A stretch of DNA of 64,000 nt. Source: Novosphingobium endophyticum (lineage in GTDB: Bacteria > Pseudomonadota > Alphaproteobacteria > Sphingomonadales > Sphingomonadaceae). The DNA is taken from NCBI RefSeq assembly GCF_014640675.1, contig NZ_BMHK01000005.1:84420-148419 (forward strand). Reading direction: 5' to 3'. Position 1 is the stretch's first letter. Each line of letters begins with the position of its first letter. Below the pieces are notes generated by a model. That model was not told the DNA's origin and did not search any database. It saw only the letters and a list, made by a program, of their open reading frames with translations. A program made the translations under genes and the position numbers. Below, in pieces: positions 29,853-38,710 of the stretch.

Positions 29853-30125
29853 ATGAATAAGAACGATCTCATCAGCGCAGTTGCCGATAGCAGCGGCCTC
29901 ACCCGCAGCGATGCGACCAAGGCCGTCGAAAGCGTGTTCGACGCCGTCACCGGCGCGCTGAAGAAGGGTGACGAAGTCCGTCTGGTCGGTTTCGGCACTT
30001 TCTCCGTCGCGAAGCGCAAGGCTTCGACCGGCCGCAACCCGCGCACTGGCGAGCCGATGGAAATCAAGGCTTCGGCCCAGCCGAAGTTCAAGGCAGGCAA
30101 GGGCCTGAAGGACGCCGTCAACTGA
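29853..30125 (+). CDS. hup: HU-family nucleoid protein
   Basis: A 90-residue histone-like DNA-binding protein. It shows the family start MNKNDLISAVADSSGLTRSDA, the core GDEVRLVGFGTFSVAKRKA and the flexible DNA-wrapping arm signature GRNPRTGEPMEIKA. HU bends and constrains DNA without sequence preference. It stands alone between its own promoter and a strong terminator. Confidence 0.97.
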   Translation: MNKNDLISAVADSSGLTRSDATKAVESVFDAVTGALKKGDEVRLVGFGTFSVAKRKASTGRNPRTGEPMEIKASAQPKFKAGKGLKDAVN

Positions 30126-30164
30126 TCTGACAGGCTGCCTGTTCGCCTCGCAGGCATAACAGAA

Positions 30165-30203
30165 AGACGCCGCGCTGGCCTTTGGGCCGGCGCGGCGTTT
30201 TTC
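30165..30203 (+). terminator. Terminator of hup
   Basis: ACGCCGCGCTGGCC pairs with GGGCCGGCGCGGCGT (one wobble) around a TTT loop and is followed by TTTT, 40 bp after the hup stop. Confidence 0.9.
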
Positions 30204-30223
30204 AATCGGCCGTTCGGGCGCTC

Positions 30224-30488
30224 ATACCAAGCTGCAGTGATCCCGACCTATGAGGACGGCCTACTGGCGGTTCTCGGCGAGGAACGCCCGAAGGGGCGAT
30301 GTGGTTCATAGTTCCGAGGGCGTGACGATGTCCGAGGGCCGCCAGTAGGCCGCCCGCAGGGTTGCCAGTCCCGTCCGCTGGACTTCGTCGCAGCGTCACG
30401 ACGATGAACCACATCGCCGTTTCCGCTGCTCCTTGCCAGCAAACGGGACTGGCAATCCTCATAGGCCGGGATCGCTGCAGCTTGGTAT
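30224..30488. mobile_element. MITE-like 265-bp inverted-repeat element
   Basis: The ends 30224-30257 and 30455-30488 are 34-base terminal inverted repeats with two mismatches, beginning ATACCAAGCTGCAG. Inside are nested perfect stems: CGGCCTACTGGCGG (30256-30269) with CCGCCAGTAGGCCG (30339-30352), CGATGTGGTTCAT (30297-30309) with ATGAACCACATCG (30404-30416), and TTGCCAGTCCCGT (30362-30374) with ACGGGACTGGCAA (30443-30455). No protein frame is convincing and no clear target duplication is seen. It fits a non-autonomous miniature transposable element or a structured RNA, and ends on the last base of the next gene's stop codon. Confidence 0.7.
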
Positions 30489-31327
30489 CAGGGCCGCAGC
30501 TTGAGCAGCGCGGTCGGGGCGGCGGGCGTGCGCGGATTGACTTGCCAGACCAGCGCCTGGCGGCCGCCGGCGACGGGCGCGGGTCCTTCGTCGGTGTTGT
30601 TGGCGAGGATCGGCGCATCCGTGTGCACGGTGAACGTACCTTGGGCTAGGTTCGCGCCTTCTCCGTCGGCACCGGCGTTACTTGCCATCCCGCCCATCAT
30701 CCCGGCCATGGCGCCCGGGTTGCTTGCCGGCCCGAATCCGGGAGCGTCGATCCGCACGGTACCGTCCTGACGCAGCGAGAGCTGCACGAAGGCATTGGTC
30801 ATCGGCATGCCTTCGAAAGTCGGGAAAGTGAAATCGTGGTCGAGCCGGCCCGTGATCGCGAAGTCGACGTCGAACTTTCCGCCCCCGAGGTACTCGACCT
30901 TCTGCCAGCCGGTCTGGCGACGCAGTTTCTCGGCGATTTCACGGCCGGACTCCGGGTCGCTCGGGTCGATGCCGCCAAGCAGCATCTGCGCGGCCTGGGC
31001 ATCGCTTTGCTTGCGCTCCTCTCGCGAGGCTTCCCATTCCTGCTTCTGCCGGGCAATCTCGTCGGCCGTGCACTCGCGCTCGTCGAAGGTGTCCTCATCG
31101 CGGCAGGCCTCCGGCTCGAACGTGTTCTTCCGCGCCGCTTCCATCAGCGGGATCATCAGGATTTCGCCGGTGTAGCGGAAAGCGAAAGTGCGGTCCTGAT
31201 TAACGTCAAGCTGCGAAGCGAACTTGCCAGGCGCGAAGATGCAGGCGGCCAGCAGCAGCGTGAGTGCCGCGGCCGCCATCACGGGCAGCGACCTGCGGCC
31301 CCAACGTAGATCGGTGAAATATCGCAT
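30488..31327 (-). CDS. Predicted lipoprotein of unknown function
   Basis: A 279-residue protein with a basic N-terminus, a hydrophobic signal stretch and a lipobox LLAAC (Cys near residue 29), so it should be an envelope lipoprotein. It contains one Cys-rich acidic patch (EACRDEDTFDERECTADE), a charged helical segment (EWEASREERKQSDAQAAQ), and a C-terminal half with beta-type sequence interrupted by a Met/Gly-rich stretch (GAMAGMMGGMASNAG). I do not recognise the family; similar proteins appear confined to sphingomonads. The stop codon coincides with the end of the inverted-repeat element, so the original C-terminus may have been altered. Confidence 0.75.
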   Translation of the reverse strand: MRYFTDLRWGRRSLPVMAAAALTLLLAACIFAPGKFASQLDVNQDRTFAFRYTGEILMIPLMEAARKNTFEPEACRDEDTFDERECTADEIARQKQEWEASREERKQSDAQAAQMLLGGIDPSDPESGREIAEKLRRQTGWQKVEYLGGGKFDVDFAITGRLDHDFTFPTFEGMPMTNAFVQLSLRQDGTVRIDAPGFGPASNPGAMAGMMGGMASNAGADGEGANLAQGTFTVHTDAPILANNTDEGPAPVAGGRQALVWQVNPRTPAAPTALLKLRP

Positions 31328-31354
31328 GTCTGATCCCCCTCGTTACCGGACCTG

Positions 31355-32164
31355 TTATCGCGTTTCCGCCGCATAAAGCGCAATGGCCGCGGCATTGCTG
31401 ACGTTCAGGCTCTCCATGGCGTCGCTGATCGGCAGCCTGGCTGTGGCGTCGCAATGCTGGGTGATGTTGCGGCGCATGCCATCGCCTTCCGCCCCGAGCA
31501 CGAGAGCGACGGGGCCGGCCGGCAGCGCTTCCGCCAGTGTCGTTTCGGCCTCTCCGTCAAGCCCGATCCGCCAGTAGCCGGCTTCGGCGATCTCCTCCAG
31601 CGCGCGCGCCAGGTTCACCACGCGGACCCAGGGCAGGATCTCCAGCGCGCCCGAGGCCGACTTTGCGAGCGTTCCCGATTCGGGCGGCGCGTGCCGGTCC
31701 TGCGTGACGATCGCGCAGGCGTTGAATGCCGCGGCCGAGCGCATGATGGCGCCCACGTTGTGCGGATCGGTGACCTGATCGAGGACAACGACCGGGCGTG
31801 CGGGGTCGCCATCCAGCACATCGGCAAGGAACAGATCGTCGAGCGGTTCGCATTCCAGCACCAGCCCCTGATGCGGCGCATCGCGCGCGACGAGGCGGGC
31901 AAGGTCGGCTGCCTGCGCCCATTCCACCGGAAAATCGCTGGGCAACTCCCCATCAAGCGCTTCGACCGCCTCGCGCGTCGCCCAGAGCTTCCGGTGGCGC
32001 CTGTCCGGGTTCCTGAGCGCGGCTTCGACCGCGTGGTGCCCCCAGAGACGCACTGTGCCAGCACTCGCGCGGCCGCTGCCCCGGCCGTTCTTCATGCGAC
32101 CCGCCCGTCCGCGCAGGGCCCGGGCAGGCTTGTCGTCCCCCCTGTTTTCGCCGCGCTTGCTCAT
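31355..32164 (-). CDS. rlmB: TrmH/RlmB-family rRNA 2'-O-methyltransferase
   Basis: A 269-residue SpoU/TrmH-class SPOUT methyltransferase. It has a basic N-terminal leader (about 35 residues), an L30e-like substrate-binding domain (GHHAVEAALRNPDRRHRKLW), then the three catalytic motifs: DQVTDPHNVGAIMRSAAAF, LVLGAEGDGMR and MESLNVSNAAAIALY. By architecture it most likely methylates G2251 of 23S rRNA (RlmB), though specificity within the family cannot be read from sequence alone. It is divergent from tRNA-Tyr. Confidence 0.88.
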   Translation of the reverse strand: MSKRGENRGDDKPARALRGRAGRMKNGRGSGRASAGTVRLWGHHAVEAALRNPDRRHRKLWATREAVEALDGELPSDFPVEWAQAADLARLVARDAPHQGLVLECEPLDDLFLADVLDGDPARPVVVLDQVTDPHNVGAIMRSAAAFNACAIVTQDRHAPPESGTLAKSASGALEILPWVRVVNLARALEEIAEAGYWRIGLDGEAETTLAEALPAGPVALVLGAEGDGMRRNITQHCDATARLPISDAMESLNVSNAAAIALYAAETR

Positions 32165-32320
32165 CGAATGTCCTTTCCGTCAAAAACTGTTGCCGCTCCT
32201 GCCAGTCACCCCATTGACAGGCAAGGCTCGCTTCGGCAAAGGCGCTGCTCCTCGGCAATGAGGCTCCGCTCAGGAGCTTTACTTCGCGGGCTTTCCCCGC
32301 GAGCCAGAGCAAACTGGTGT

Positions 32321-32406
32321 GGACAGGTGGCCGAGTGGTTAAAGGCAGCAGACTGTAAATCTGCCCGCGCAAGCGTACGTTGGTTCGAATCCAGCCCTGT
32401 CCACCA
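32321..32406 (+). tRNA. tRNA-Tyr(GTA)
   Basis: An 86-base class II tRNA. The acceptor stem GGACAGG pairs with CCTGTCC, the anticodon loop CTGTAAA places GTA at 34-36, and the long variable arm (CCCGCGCAAGCGTACG) is typical of tRNA-Tyr. CCA is encoded at 32404-32406. Confidence 0.97.
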
Positions 32407-32491
32407 CCAGCTTTTTCCCTTCAACGATCCCGATGACCGTGCGAGCCACTCGTGCCAACCCGGCATTGCGGTATCTGTGGACCAGGCCTAA

Positions 32492-33250
32492 ATGAGAGCG
32501 ATGCCCGGAGAAATTCTCGATAACCAGGGTCGCGGCGACGCTTCGTGGCAATGGCCTTCCATTCATTCCGAGGGACGCAAGTTCGGCGGGATCGCCGGCG
32601 CGGTTGCCTTGGTCGCCTGGTTCCTGCTCGGCCCGTGGATCGGCTGGCCGCTCGCCGTGCTTGCGCTGTGCGTCCTTGCGTTCTTCCGCGATCCCGTCCG
32701 CGTCACGCCCCAGGATGATCGCTGCATCGTCGCACCCGCGGACGGTCTGATCACGCTGATCCAGAAGGTTCCGCCGCCGCGTGAGCTGACCGTCGATGAT
32801 GGTAGCGGTTCGAAACCGATGGACGAAGAGCCGGTCACGCGCATTTCGATCTTCATGAGTGTGTTTGACGTCCACATCAACCGCGCGCCGATCGGCGGCA
32901 CCGTGCGGCGCGTGATCTACATTCCGGGAAAATTCGTGAATGCCGACCTCGACAAGGCGAGCGAGGAGAATGAACGGCAACACGTGCTGATCGAGCGGGG
33001 CGACGGCCTGCGGATCTGCTTTACGCAGATTGCCGGCCTGGTCGCGCGGCGGATCGTTCCCTTCATCAAGCCCGGCGACATTATCGCCGCTGGTCAGCGT
33101 ATCGGCCTGATCCGCTTCGGCAGCCGGGTCGACGTGTACCTTCCGGCGGGCACCGAGCCGAAGGTACTGCTCGGGCAAAAGACAATCGCCGGCGAGACCG
33201 TGCTCGCGGAAGTTTCGGAAAGCCGGGTGATCGAAGGCATCGCCCAGTGA
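32492..33250 (+). CDS. psd: Phosphatidylserine decarboxylase proenzyme
   Basis: The 252-residue enzyme makes phosphatidylethanolamine. It is the short, PSD-A type: one N-terminal hydrophobic segment (about residues 33-65), the DGLITLI and [16 protein letters not shown] motifs, and the self-cleavage site [11 protein letters not shown] near residue 211, where G-S scission yields the pyruvoyl group. The ATG gives [13 protein letters not shown]. Its stop overlaps the pssA GTG by four bases, so the two consecutive enzymes of the pathway are translationally coupled. Confidence 0.95.
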   Translation: MRAMPGEILDNQGRGDASWQWPSIHSEGRKFGGIAGAVALVAWFLLGPWIGWPLAVLALCVLAFFRDPVRVTPQDDRCIVAPADGLITLIQKVPPPRELTVDDGSGSKPMDEEPVTRISIFMSVFDVHINRAPIGGTVRRVIYIPGKFVNADLDKASEENERQHVLIERGDGLRICFTQIAGLVARRIVPFIKPGDIIAAGQRIGLIRFGSRVDVYLPAGTEPKVLLGQKTIAGETVLAEVSESRVIEGIAQ

Positions 33251-34119
33251 TCGACGAGACCGACGCGCTTACAGCCGAGGAGGGGCTTTCGCAGCGCCGC
33301 CGGCTGGCGCGTGGTCTTTCGATGCGAGCCATCGTGCCCAACGCGATTACGGTGGCGGCGCTTTGCGTGGGGCTTACCGGCATTCGCTTTGCCATTGCCG
33401 GGGAATTCGAGAAGTCGGTACAGGCCGTGATCGTCGCCGGTCTGCTTGACGGGATCGATGGCCGCGCGGCGCGCCTGCTCAAGGCGCAGACGCGCTTCGG
33501 CGCCGAGATGGATAGCCTTGCCGATTCGATCTCGTTCGGCGTTGCCCCGGCGCTGATCGTCTATCTCTGGACTCTGCACCAGTTGCCCAGCTTGGGCTGG
33601 ATCGCCGCGCTTGCCTTCGCGATGTGTTGCGTGCTGCGCCTTGCGCGGTTCAACTCCCGGCTCGACATGCTCGATCAGCCGCACAAGCAGGCGGGTTTCC
33701 TCACCGGCGTTCCGGCGCCGGTCGGAGCGGGCCTCGCCTTCCTGCCGATGTACTTGTGGATCGCGACCGGCATTCCCGAATTCGCCAACGAAGTGGCGGT
33801 AAGCATCTGGATGACCCTCATCGCTTTCCTGATGATCTCCAGCCTGCCGACGCTGAGCTGGTCGCGCCTGCAGCCGCCGCGCAGCATCCGTATAGGGGTG
33901 CTTGCACTGGTGGGTCTGGCCGTCGCGGCATTGCTGACCGAGCCCTGGTACACGCTGGCCGCCATCACGCTCGTCTATCTGGCGCTGATCCCGATCGGCA
34001 TTGTCTCTTACGCCAGCGTCAGGCGGCGAGATCCAGCGGCTGACGAACCGCGCCCGGCCAGTCCAGCCCCGGACGCTGCTTCCGAAGGCGGGCAGGGCGC
34101 GCCTTCCGATCCGTCCTGA
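33247..34119 (+). CDS. pssA: CDP-diacylglycerol-serine O-phosphatidyltransferase
   Basis: A 290-residue CDP-alcohol phosphatidyltransferase with the catalytic signature [20 protein letters not shown] (DG..AR...G...D...D) near residues 72-96 and about eight TM helices. It makes phosphatidylserine, the substrate of psd just upstream, so this operon covers the PE branch. It starts at GTG 33247. The last 30 residues are a Pro/Ala/Asp-rich tail, not conserved. Its final 101 bp are overlapped by a convergent gene on the minus strand. Confidence 0.95.
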   Translation: MIDETDALTAEEGLSQRRRLARGLSMRAIVPNAITVAALCVGLTGIRFAIAGEFEKSVQAVIVAGLLDGIDGRAARLLKAQTRFGAEMDSLADSISFGVAPALIVYLWTLHQLPSLGWIAALAFAMCCVLRLARFNSRLDMLDQPHKQAGFLTGVPAPVGAGLAFLPMYLWIATGIPEFANEVAVSIWMTLIAFLMISSLPTLSWSRLQPPRSIRIGVLALVGLAVAALLTEPWYTLAAITLVYLALIPIGIVSYASVRRRDPAADEPRPASPAPDAASEGGQGAPSDPS

Positions 34120-34303
34120 GCGCGAGCGCCGGCAGAGGCACCCGCTCGATTATTCTCCACGTCAGCACTGTCGTTTCCGGGCAGGCATCCAGCCTTGCCC
34201 GCAGGGCGAACGCTGCGCGGCCATGACGCACCCAGCTCACAGCGATGACCCAGGCCGATGCCAGCGCGCCAAAAGCGAAGAACAATGCGGCGAATGCAGT
34301 CAT
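34019..34303 (-). CDS. Small single-pass membrane protein with SOS-type promoter
   Basis: A 94-residue protein: one N-terminal TM helix (about residues 2-24, AFAALFFAFGALASAWVIAVSW), then a basic cytosolic or periplasmic part containing RHGRAAFALRARLDACPETTVLTWRIIE. The ATG at 34303 has AAAGGAACGG upstream. About 70-115 bp before it are two perfect LexA-type boxes and a consensus -35 TTGACA on the same strand. It overlaps the 3' end of pssA tail to tail. I do not recognise a characterised family; size, single TM and SOS boxes recall the Caulobacter division inhibitor SidA, but there is no evident sequence similarity, so that role is inference. Confidence 0.65.
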   Translation of the reverse strand: MTAFAALFFAFGALASAWVIAVSWVRHGRAAFALRARLDACPETTVLTWRIIERVPLPALALRTDRKARPARLRKQRPGLDWPGAVRQPLDLAA

Positions 34304-34373
34304 GACCGTTCCTTTCGATCTTCCGCCCATCCGGTGCATCGCGCCGTGGACAGCTTGTGGAAAACACGAATCT

Positions 34374-34427
34374 GTTCTACCAATGTTCCAGAGATGTTTA
34401 GTTCTCTTTTTGTTCCGTTCCTGTCAA
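34374..34427 (-). promoter_or_regulatory. SOS promoter with two LexA boxes
   Basis: GTTC-TACCAAT-GTTC (34374-34388) and GTTC-TCTTTTT-GTTC (34401-34415) both match the alphaproteobacterial LexA operator GTTC-N7-GTTC exactly. Read on the minus strand, a perfect -35 TTGACA stands at 34427-34422, with the first box directly after it in the spacer/-10 region; no clear -10 hexamer is visible. The arrangement points towards the small membrane-protein gene starting at 34303 rather than to rpsB, whose start is about 245 bp away on the other strand. Confidence 0.75.
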
Positions 34428-34661
34428 GAGCAAAATGACGCCTTGCGGAATAGGGGTGATGCTCGGCGGCGCGTTTCCCGCAAATTTGCGCTGGATTTCG
34501 CCGCGAAACGGGGCTAAGGGCCACCCCGTCTGAGCGAACGGTGCCGATCCCCGGCGCCCGGCAGAGGGCAAATCCACATGGAAGGCGAACATACCGGTGC
34601 CGCAGCGGATTTTTCCGCACGGTTCCTGCCTTCCAGAGGTTCAACCGGAAAGGAAATGATT
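34428..34661 (+). other. Upstream leader region of rpsB
   Basis: No gene is seen on the plus strand. A possible hairpin, TGCCGCAGCGGATTTTTCCG, lies about 70 bases before rpsB. Such leaders often bind S2 or S1 for autoregulation, but no named motif could be recognised. The ribosome site of rpsB is GGAAAGGAAATGATT. Confidence 0.4.
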
Positions 34662-35414
34662 ATGGCGGCTCCCGTCGTCACCATGCAGCAGCTTATCGAG
34701 GCCGGCGCGCACTTCGGCCACCAGACCCACCGCTGGAACCCGCGGATGAAGCCGTATATCTTCGGCGCCCGCAACGGTATCCACATCATCGACCTGTCGC
34801 AGACCGTGCCGCTGATGGCGCGCGCGCTCGACTTCGTGTCGGCCACCGTGCAGGCCGGCGGCAAGGTCCTTTTCGTCGGCACCAAGCGCCAGGCGCAGGA
34901 GCCGATCGCCCAGGCCGCGCGCGCCTGCGGCCAGCACTTCGTCAACCACCGCTGGCTGGGCGGCATGCTCACCAACTGGAAGACGATCTCCGGCTCGATC
35001 AAGCGCTTCAAGGCGCTTGAAGAGCAGCTTTCGGGCGATACAGCGGGCCTCACCAAGAAGGAAGTGCTCCAGCTCACCCGCGAGCGTGACAAGCTCGAGC
35101 TTTCGCTCGGCGGCATCCGCGATATGGGCGGCATTCCCGACGTGATGTTCGTGATCGACGCCAACAAGGAAGACCTGGCGATCAAGGAAGCCAACGTGCT
35201 CGGCATTCCGGTCGTCGCGGTGCTCGATACCAACGTCTCGCCCGATGGCATCGCGTTCCCGATTCCCGGCAACGATGACGCCAGCCGCGCCGTGCGGCTT
35301 TACTGCGAAGCGGTGGCCCAGGCCGCGACCAAGGGTGGCCGCGAAGCCGTGGTCGACAGCGGCGTGGACATCGGCGAACTGGACCAGCCGGTCGAGGAAA
35401 CCGCCGAGGCCTGA
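34662..35414 (+). CDS. rpsB: 30S ribosomal protein S2
   Basis: A 250-residue S2, which binds late to the 30S next to S1. It starts [29 protein letters not shown], with the later signature [33 protein letters not shown]. The ATG at 34662 is preceded by AAAGGAAA; an upstream in-frame ATG at 34578 is not conserved. It opens the block rpsB-tsf-pyrH-frr. Confidence 0.97.
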   Translation: MAAPVVTMQQLIEAGAHFGHQTHRWNPRMKPYIFGARNGIHIIDLSQTVPLMARALDFVSATVQAGGKVLFVGTKRQAQEPIAQAARACGQHFVNHRWLGGMLTNWKTISGSIKRFKALEEQLSGDTAGLTKKEVLQLTRERDKLELSLGGIRDMGGIPDVMFVIDANKEDLAIKEANVLGIPVVAVLDTNVSPDGIAFPIPGNDDASRAVRLYCEAVAQAATKGGREAVVDSGVDIGELDQPVEETAEA

Positions 35415-35531
35415 TCGGTCCCGGCGACGGCATTTTCGTCATGGAATTGTCGCGCGCCGGGTCCAGTGGGCTCGGCGCGCAACCGTATCGAGGGCCGCGG
35501 CACGGCCCTAACAACCAAGAGGATTTGAGCG

Positions 35532-36455
35532 ATGGCTTACACCGCCGCTGACGTGAAGAACCTGCGCGAGCGCACCGGCGCCGGCATGATGGACTGCAAG
35601 AAGGCTCTCGACGAATCGAACGGCGACATCGAAGCCGCTGTCGACGCGCTGCGCGCCAAGGGGCTCGCCGCCGCCGCCAAGAAGTCGAGCCGTACTGCCG
35701 CCGAAGGTCTCGTCGGCGTTGCCGTCTCGGGCACGAAGGGCGTTGCCGTCGAGGTCAACTCCGAAACGGACTTCGTTGCCAAGAACGACCAGTTCCAGGA
35801 CTTCGTGCGCAAGACCACCGAAGTGGCGCTGGGCGTGGCGGGCGATGACGTCGAGGCGCTCAAGGCCGCGACCTATCCGGGCGGCGGCACCGTTGCCGAT
35901 GCCTTGACCAACAACGTCGCGACCATCGGCGAGAACCAGCAGGTTCGCCGCATGAAGACCGTCGAAGTCTCGCAGGGTCTCGTGGTGCCCTACATGCACA
36001 ACGCAGCCGCGCCGAGCCTCGGCAAGATCGGTGTGCTCGTGGCGCTCGAATCGGAAGCCCCGGCGGATGTTCTCGAGGCGCTGGGCAAGCAGATCGCGAT
36101 GCACATCGCCGCCGCTTTCCCGCTGGCGCTGACCGCCGACGATCTCGACCCCGAACTGATCGAGCGCGAGCGCAAGATCGCGGCGGAGAAGGCCGCGGAG
36201 AGCGGCAAGCCCGAGAACGTCCAGGCCAAGATGGTCGAGGGCGCGATCGCCAAGTACGCCAAGGAAAACGCGCTGCTTTCCCAGCTCTTCGTCATCGACA
36301 ACAAGACGCCGATCCAGCAGGTCGTCGACGCGGCCGGCAAGGAAGCGGGCAGCAAGATCGTCCTCAAGGACTTCGTGCGCTTCCAGCTCGGCGAAGGCAT
36401 CGAGAAGGAAGTGTCCGACTTCGCGGCGGAAGTGGCCGCGGCGGTTGCCGGCTGA
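35532..36455 (+). CDS. tsf: Elongation factor Ts
   Basis: The 307-residue nucleotide-exchange factor for EF-Tu. The N-terminal UBA-like domain is [22 protein letters not shown], the core contains the EF-Tu-binding [11 protein letters not shown], and the C-terminal part carries [18 protein letters not shown]. The ribosome site is AAGAGGATTTGAGCG. It lies 117 bp after rpsB and is followed by a terminator. Confidence 0.97.
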   Translation: MAYTAADVKNLRERTGAGMMDCKKALDESNGDIEAAVDALRAKGLAAAAKKSSRTAAEGLVGVAVSGTKGVAVEVNSETDFVAKNDQFQDFVRKTTEVALGVAGDDVEALKAATYPGGGTVADALTNNVATIGENQQVRRMKTVEVSQGLVVPYMHNAAAPSLGKIGVLVALESEAPADVLEALGKQIAMHIAAAFPLALTADDLDPELIERERKIAAEKAAESGKPENVQAKMVEGAIAKYAKENALLSQLFVIDNKTPIQQVVDAAGKEAGSKIVLKDFVRFQLGEGIEKEVSDFAAEVAAAVAG

Positions 36456-36488
36456 TTCCAGCTACCCGCCCTTCGGGGCAGGAACAGA

Positions 36489-36530
36489 GCGGGCCGGGGA
36501 GCGATGGCTTCCCGGCCTGCTTCTTTTTTT
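36489..36530 (+). terminator. Terminator of rpsB-tsf
   Basis: GCGGGCCGGGGA (36489-36500) pairs with TTCCCGGCCTGC (36509-36520, two wobbles) around GCGATGGC and is followed by TTCTTTTTTT. Confidence 0.9.
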
Positions 36531-36664
36531 ACCCCGACACTCGTCATTTCCGCGATAGCGACAACCTCGCGCATCGCGTGTCTCCATCGACACCTCTCCC
36601 CTTGGCAATCCGTGCGGCTCCTCCTAAAGCCGCAGCGAACATCCCCCCAGGAGACCGCGCGGTA

Positions 36665-37387
36665 ATGTCATCCTCTCCCTACAAACGCGTCCTGCTCAAG
36701 CTGTCGGGCGAAGTGCTGATGGGGAGCCAGCAGTTCGGCATCGATCCAGAGTTCGTCGCCGAACTCGCAAAGGAAGTGAAGGCGGCCAAGGAAACGGGGC
36801 TCGAGATCTGCCTCGTGATCGGCGGGGGCAATATCTTTCGCGGCATGTCCGGCGCGGCCAGGGGCATGGACCGCGCCCAGGCCGACTACATGGGCATGCT
36901 GGCAACGGTGATGAACGCGCTCGCCATGCAGAACGCGCTCGAACAGATCGGCGTCGAGACGCGCGTGCAATCGGCGGTGCAGATGGATCAGGTCTGCGAA
37001 CCGGTGATCCGCCGCCGTGCGGAGCGGCACCTCGAGAAAGGCCGCGTGGTGATCTTCGCGGCCGGCGTTGGCGCGCCTTACTTCACCACGGATTCGGGGG
37101 CTGCCCTGCGCGCCGCCGAAATGAAGTGCGACGCGCTGTTCAAGGGGACCAGCGTCGACGGCGTCTACGACAGCGATCCGAAAACCAATCCCGACGCCAG
37201 GCGTTATGATGCCGTCGATTATGACACCGTCCTCGCCGACAACCTGAAAGTGATGGACGCTTCCGCCGTGGCGCTGTGCCGCGACAATTCCATTCCGATC
37301 GTCGTGTTCTCGATCCGCGAGAAGGGCAATCTCGCCCGCGTTCTCGCCGGCGAGGGCACGCAGACGATCGTCCAGAAAGGAGCCTGA
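36665..37387 (+). CDS. pyrH: UMP kinase
   Basis: The 240-residue hexameric bacterial UMP kinase of the amino-acid-kinase fold. Motifs are [37 protein letters not shown] and [19 protein letters not shown], followed by [13 protein letters not shown]. The ATG at 36665 follows GACCGCGCGGTA; an open extension upstream is not conserved. It ends five bases before frr. Confidence 0.96.
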   Translation: MSSSPYKRVLLKLSGEVLMGSQQFGIDPEFVAELAKEVKAAKETGLEICLVIGGGNIFRGMSGAARGMDRAQADYMGMLATVMNALAMQNALEQIGVETRVQSAVQMDQVCEPVIRRRAERHLEKGRVVIFAAGVGAPYFTTDSGAALRAAEMKCDALFKGTSVDGVYDSDPKTNPDARRYDAVDYDTVLADNLKVMDASAVALCRDNSIPIVVFSIREKGNLARVLAGEGTQTIVQKGA

Positions 37388-37392
37388 AAGCC

Positions 37393-37950
37393 ATGGCCAA
37401 GTACGACAAGGCCGATCTCGAGCGTCGCATGCACGGCGCGATCGAATCGTTCAAACACGACCTTTCGGGGCTGCGCACCGGGCGCGCCAACACCGCGCTG
37501 CTGGAGCCGATCACCGTCGAGGTCTATGGCAGCAACATGCCGATCACCCAGGTGGCGACAATCTCCGCTCCCGAACCGCGCCTGCTGTCGGTGCAGGTCT
37601 GGGACAAGTCGAACATCGGGCCAGTGGAAAAGGCGATCCGCTCGGCCGGCCTGGGCCTCAACCCGATCAATGACGGCAATACCCTGCGCCTGCCGATCCC
37701 GGACCTGACCGAGGAACGCCGCAAGGAACTCGCCAAGCTTGCCGGCCAGTACGCCGAGAAGGCGCGCGTCGCCGTCCGCAACGTACGTCGTGACGGTATG
37801 GAAGCGCTCAAGACCGACGAGAACAAGAAGAAAATCTCCGAGGACGAGAGGAAGCGCTCCGAGACCGAGGTTCAGAAGCTGACCGACGAGCAGATCAAGG
37901 CCATAGACGACGAGCTGGCGCGCAAGGAAAAGGAAATCCTGGGCAGGTGA
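37393..37950 (+). CDS. frr: Ribosome recycling factor
   Basis: A 185-residue RRF that, with EF-G, splits post-termination ribosomes. The N-terminal helix is [26 protein letters not shown]; domain II contains [21 protein letters not shown], and the conserved [16 protein letters not shown] and [10 protein letters not shown] follow. The C-terminal helix ends in EKEILGR. Spacing to pyrH is 5 bp. Confidence 0.97.
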   Translation: MAKYDKADLERRMHGAIESFKHDLSGLRTGRANTALLEPITVEVYGSNMPITQVATISAPEPRLLSVQVWDKSNIGPVEKAIRSAGLGLNPINDGNTLRLPIPDLTEERRKELAKLAGQYAEKARVAVRNVRRDGMEALKTDENKKKISEDERKRSETEVQKLTDEQIKAIDDELARKEKEILGR

Positions 37951-37987
37951 CGACGTTCGCTGCCGTTTCCCCCAAGAGGAGGGGGCT

Positions 37988-38677
37988 TTGAGCCAAAACG
38001 AGCCGGCAAAGGCGCGCCATGTCGCCATCATCATGGACGGCAACGGGCGCTGGGCGAAACAGCGCCACCTGCCGCGCGCGGTGGGGCATCAGCGCGGTGT
38101 CGAAGCTGTGCGCAGGGTCGTGCGCGGCGCGCGCGAGCTGGGGCTCGAGGCGCTGACGCTCTACGCCTTTTCGACGGAGAACTGGAGGCGGCCTGAGGAA
38201 GAGGTTTCCGACCTCATGGGGCTGATGAAGCGCTTCATCCTGTCCGACCTCGACGAGTTCGCGCAGGCCGGCGTGCGGCTGAAGATCATTGGCGATTACA
38301 AGGCGTTCACGCCCGATGTCGTCGAACTGGTCGAGAAGGCCATTCAACGCACGTCGGGCAACAGCGGGACAACGCTGGCGGTCGCGCTGAATTATGGCTC
38401 GCAGGACGAGATCGCGCGTGCGGCCGCCAGGGCGGCGGAAAAGGGAACGATCACGCCTGAAACCATTTCCGCCGAGCTTGACACGGCCGACCTGCCGCCG
38501 CTCGACCTGCTGATCCGCACCTCCGGCGAAGTGCGGCTGTCGAACTTCCTGCTGTGGCAGGCCGCCTACGCGGAACTGCTGTTCACCGACGTGCTGTGGC
38601 CGGATTTCACCGCCGAGCACCTTGGGCAGGCGCTGGAAGCCTTCAGGACCCGTGAGCGTCGCTATGGCGGGCGGTGA
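37988..38677 (+). CDS. uppS: Undecaprenyl diphosphate synthase
   Basis: A 229-residue cis-prenyltransferase that makes the C55 lipid carrier precursor for peptidoglycan and O-antigen. It has the pyrophosphate-binding start HVAIIMDGNGRWAKQR, YAFSTENWRRP and the RTSGEVRLSNFLLWQAAYAEL motif. It starts at TTG 37988, preceded by AAGAGGAGGGGG. It begins the uppS-cdsA-dxr-rseP-bamA group. Confidence 0.95.
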   Translation: MSQNEPAKARHVAIIMDGNGRWAKQRHLPRAVGHQRGVEAVRRVVRGARELGLEALTLYAFSTENWRRPEEEVSDLMGLMKRFILSDLDEFAQAGVRLKIIGDYKAFTPDVVELVEKAIQRTSGNSGTTLAVALNYGSQDEIARAAARAAEKGTITPETISAELDTADLPPLDLLIRTSGEVRLSNFLLWQAAYAELLFTDVLWPDFTAEHLGQALEAFRTRERRYGGR

Positions 38678-38710
38678 CATGCAGGCCCTCGCCCTGCCGG
38701 GGCGCATCTG

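Noticed and set aside
30204..30487. Short frames inside the MITE-like element
   Set aside because: They follow the inverted repeats in both directions and show no coding character or ribosome site.
34401..34662. LexA boxes as regulators of rpsB
   Set aside because: The -35 TTGACA is on the minus strand and rpsB starts about 245 bp away; ribosomal protein genes are not known SOS targets. The minus-strand gene is the better candidate.
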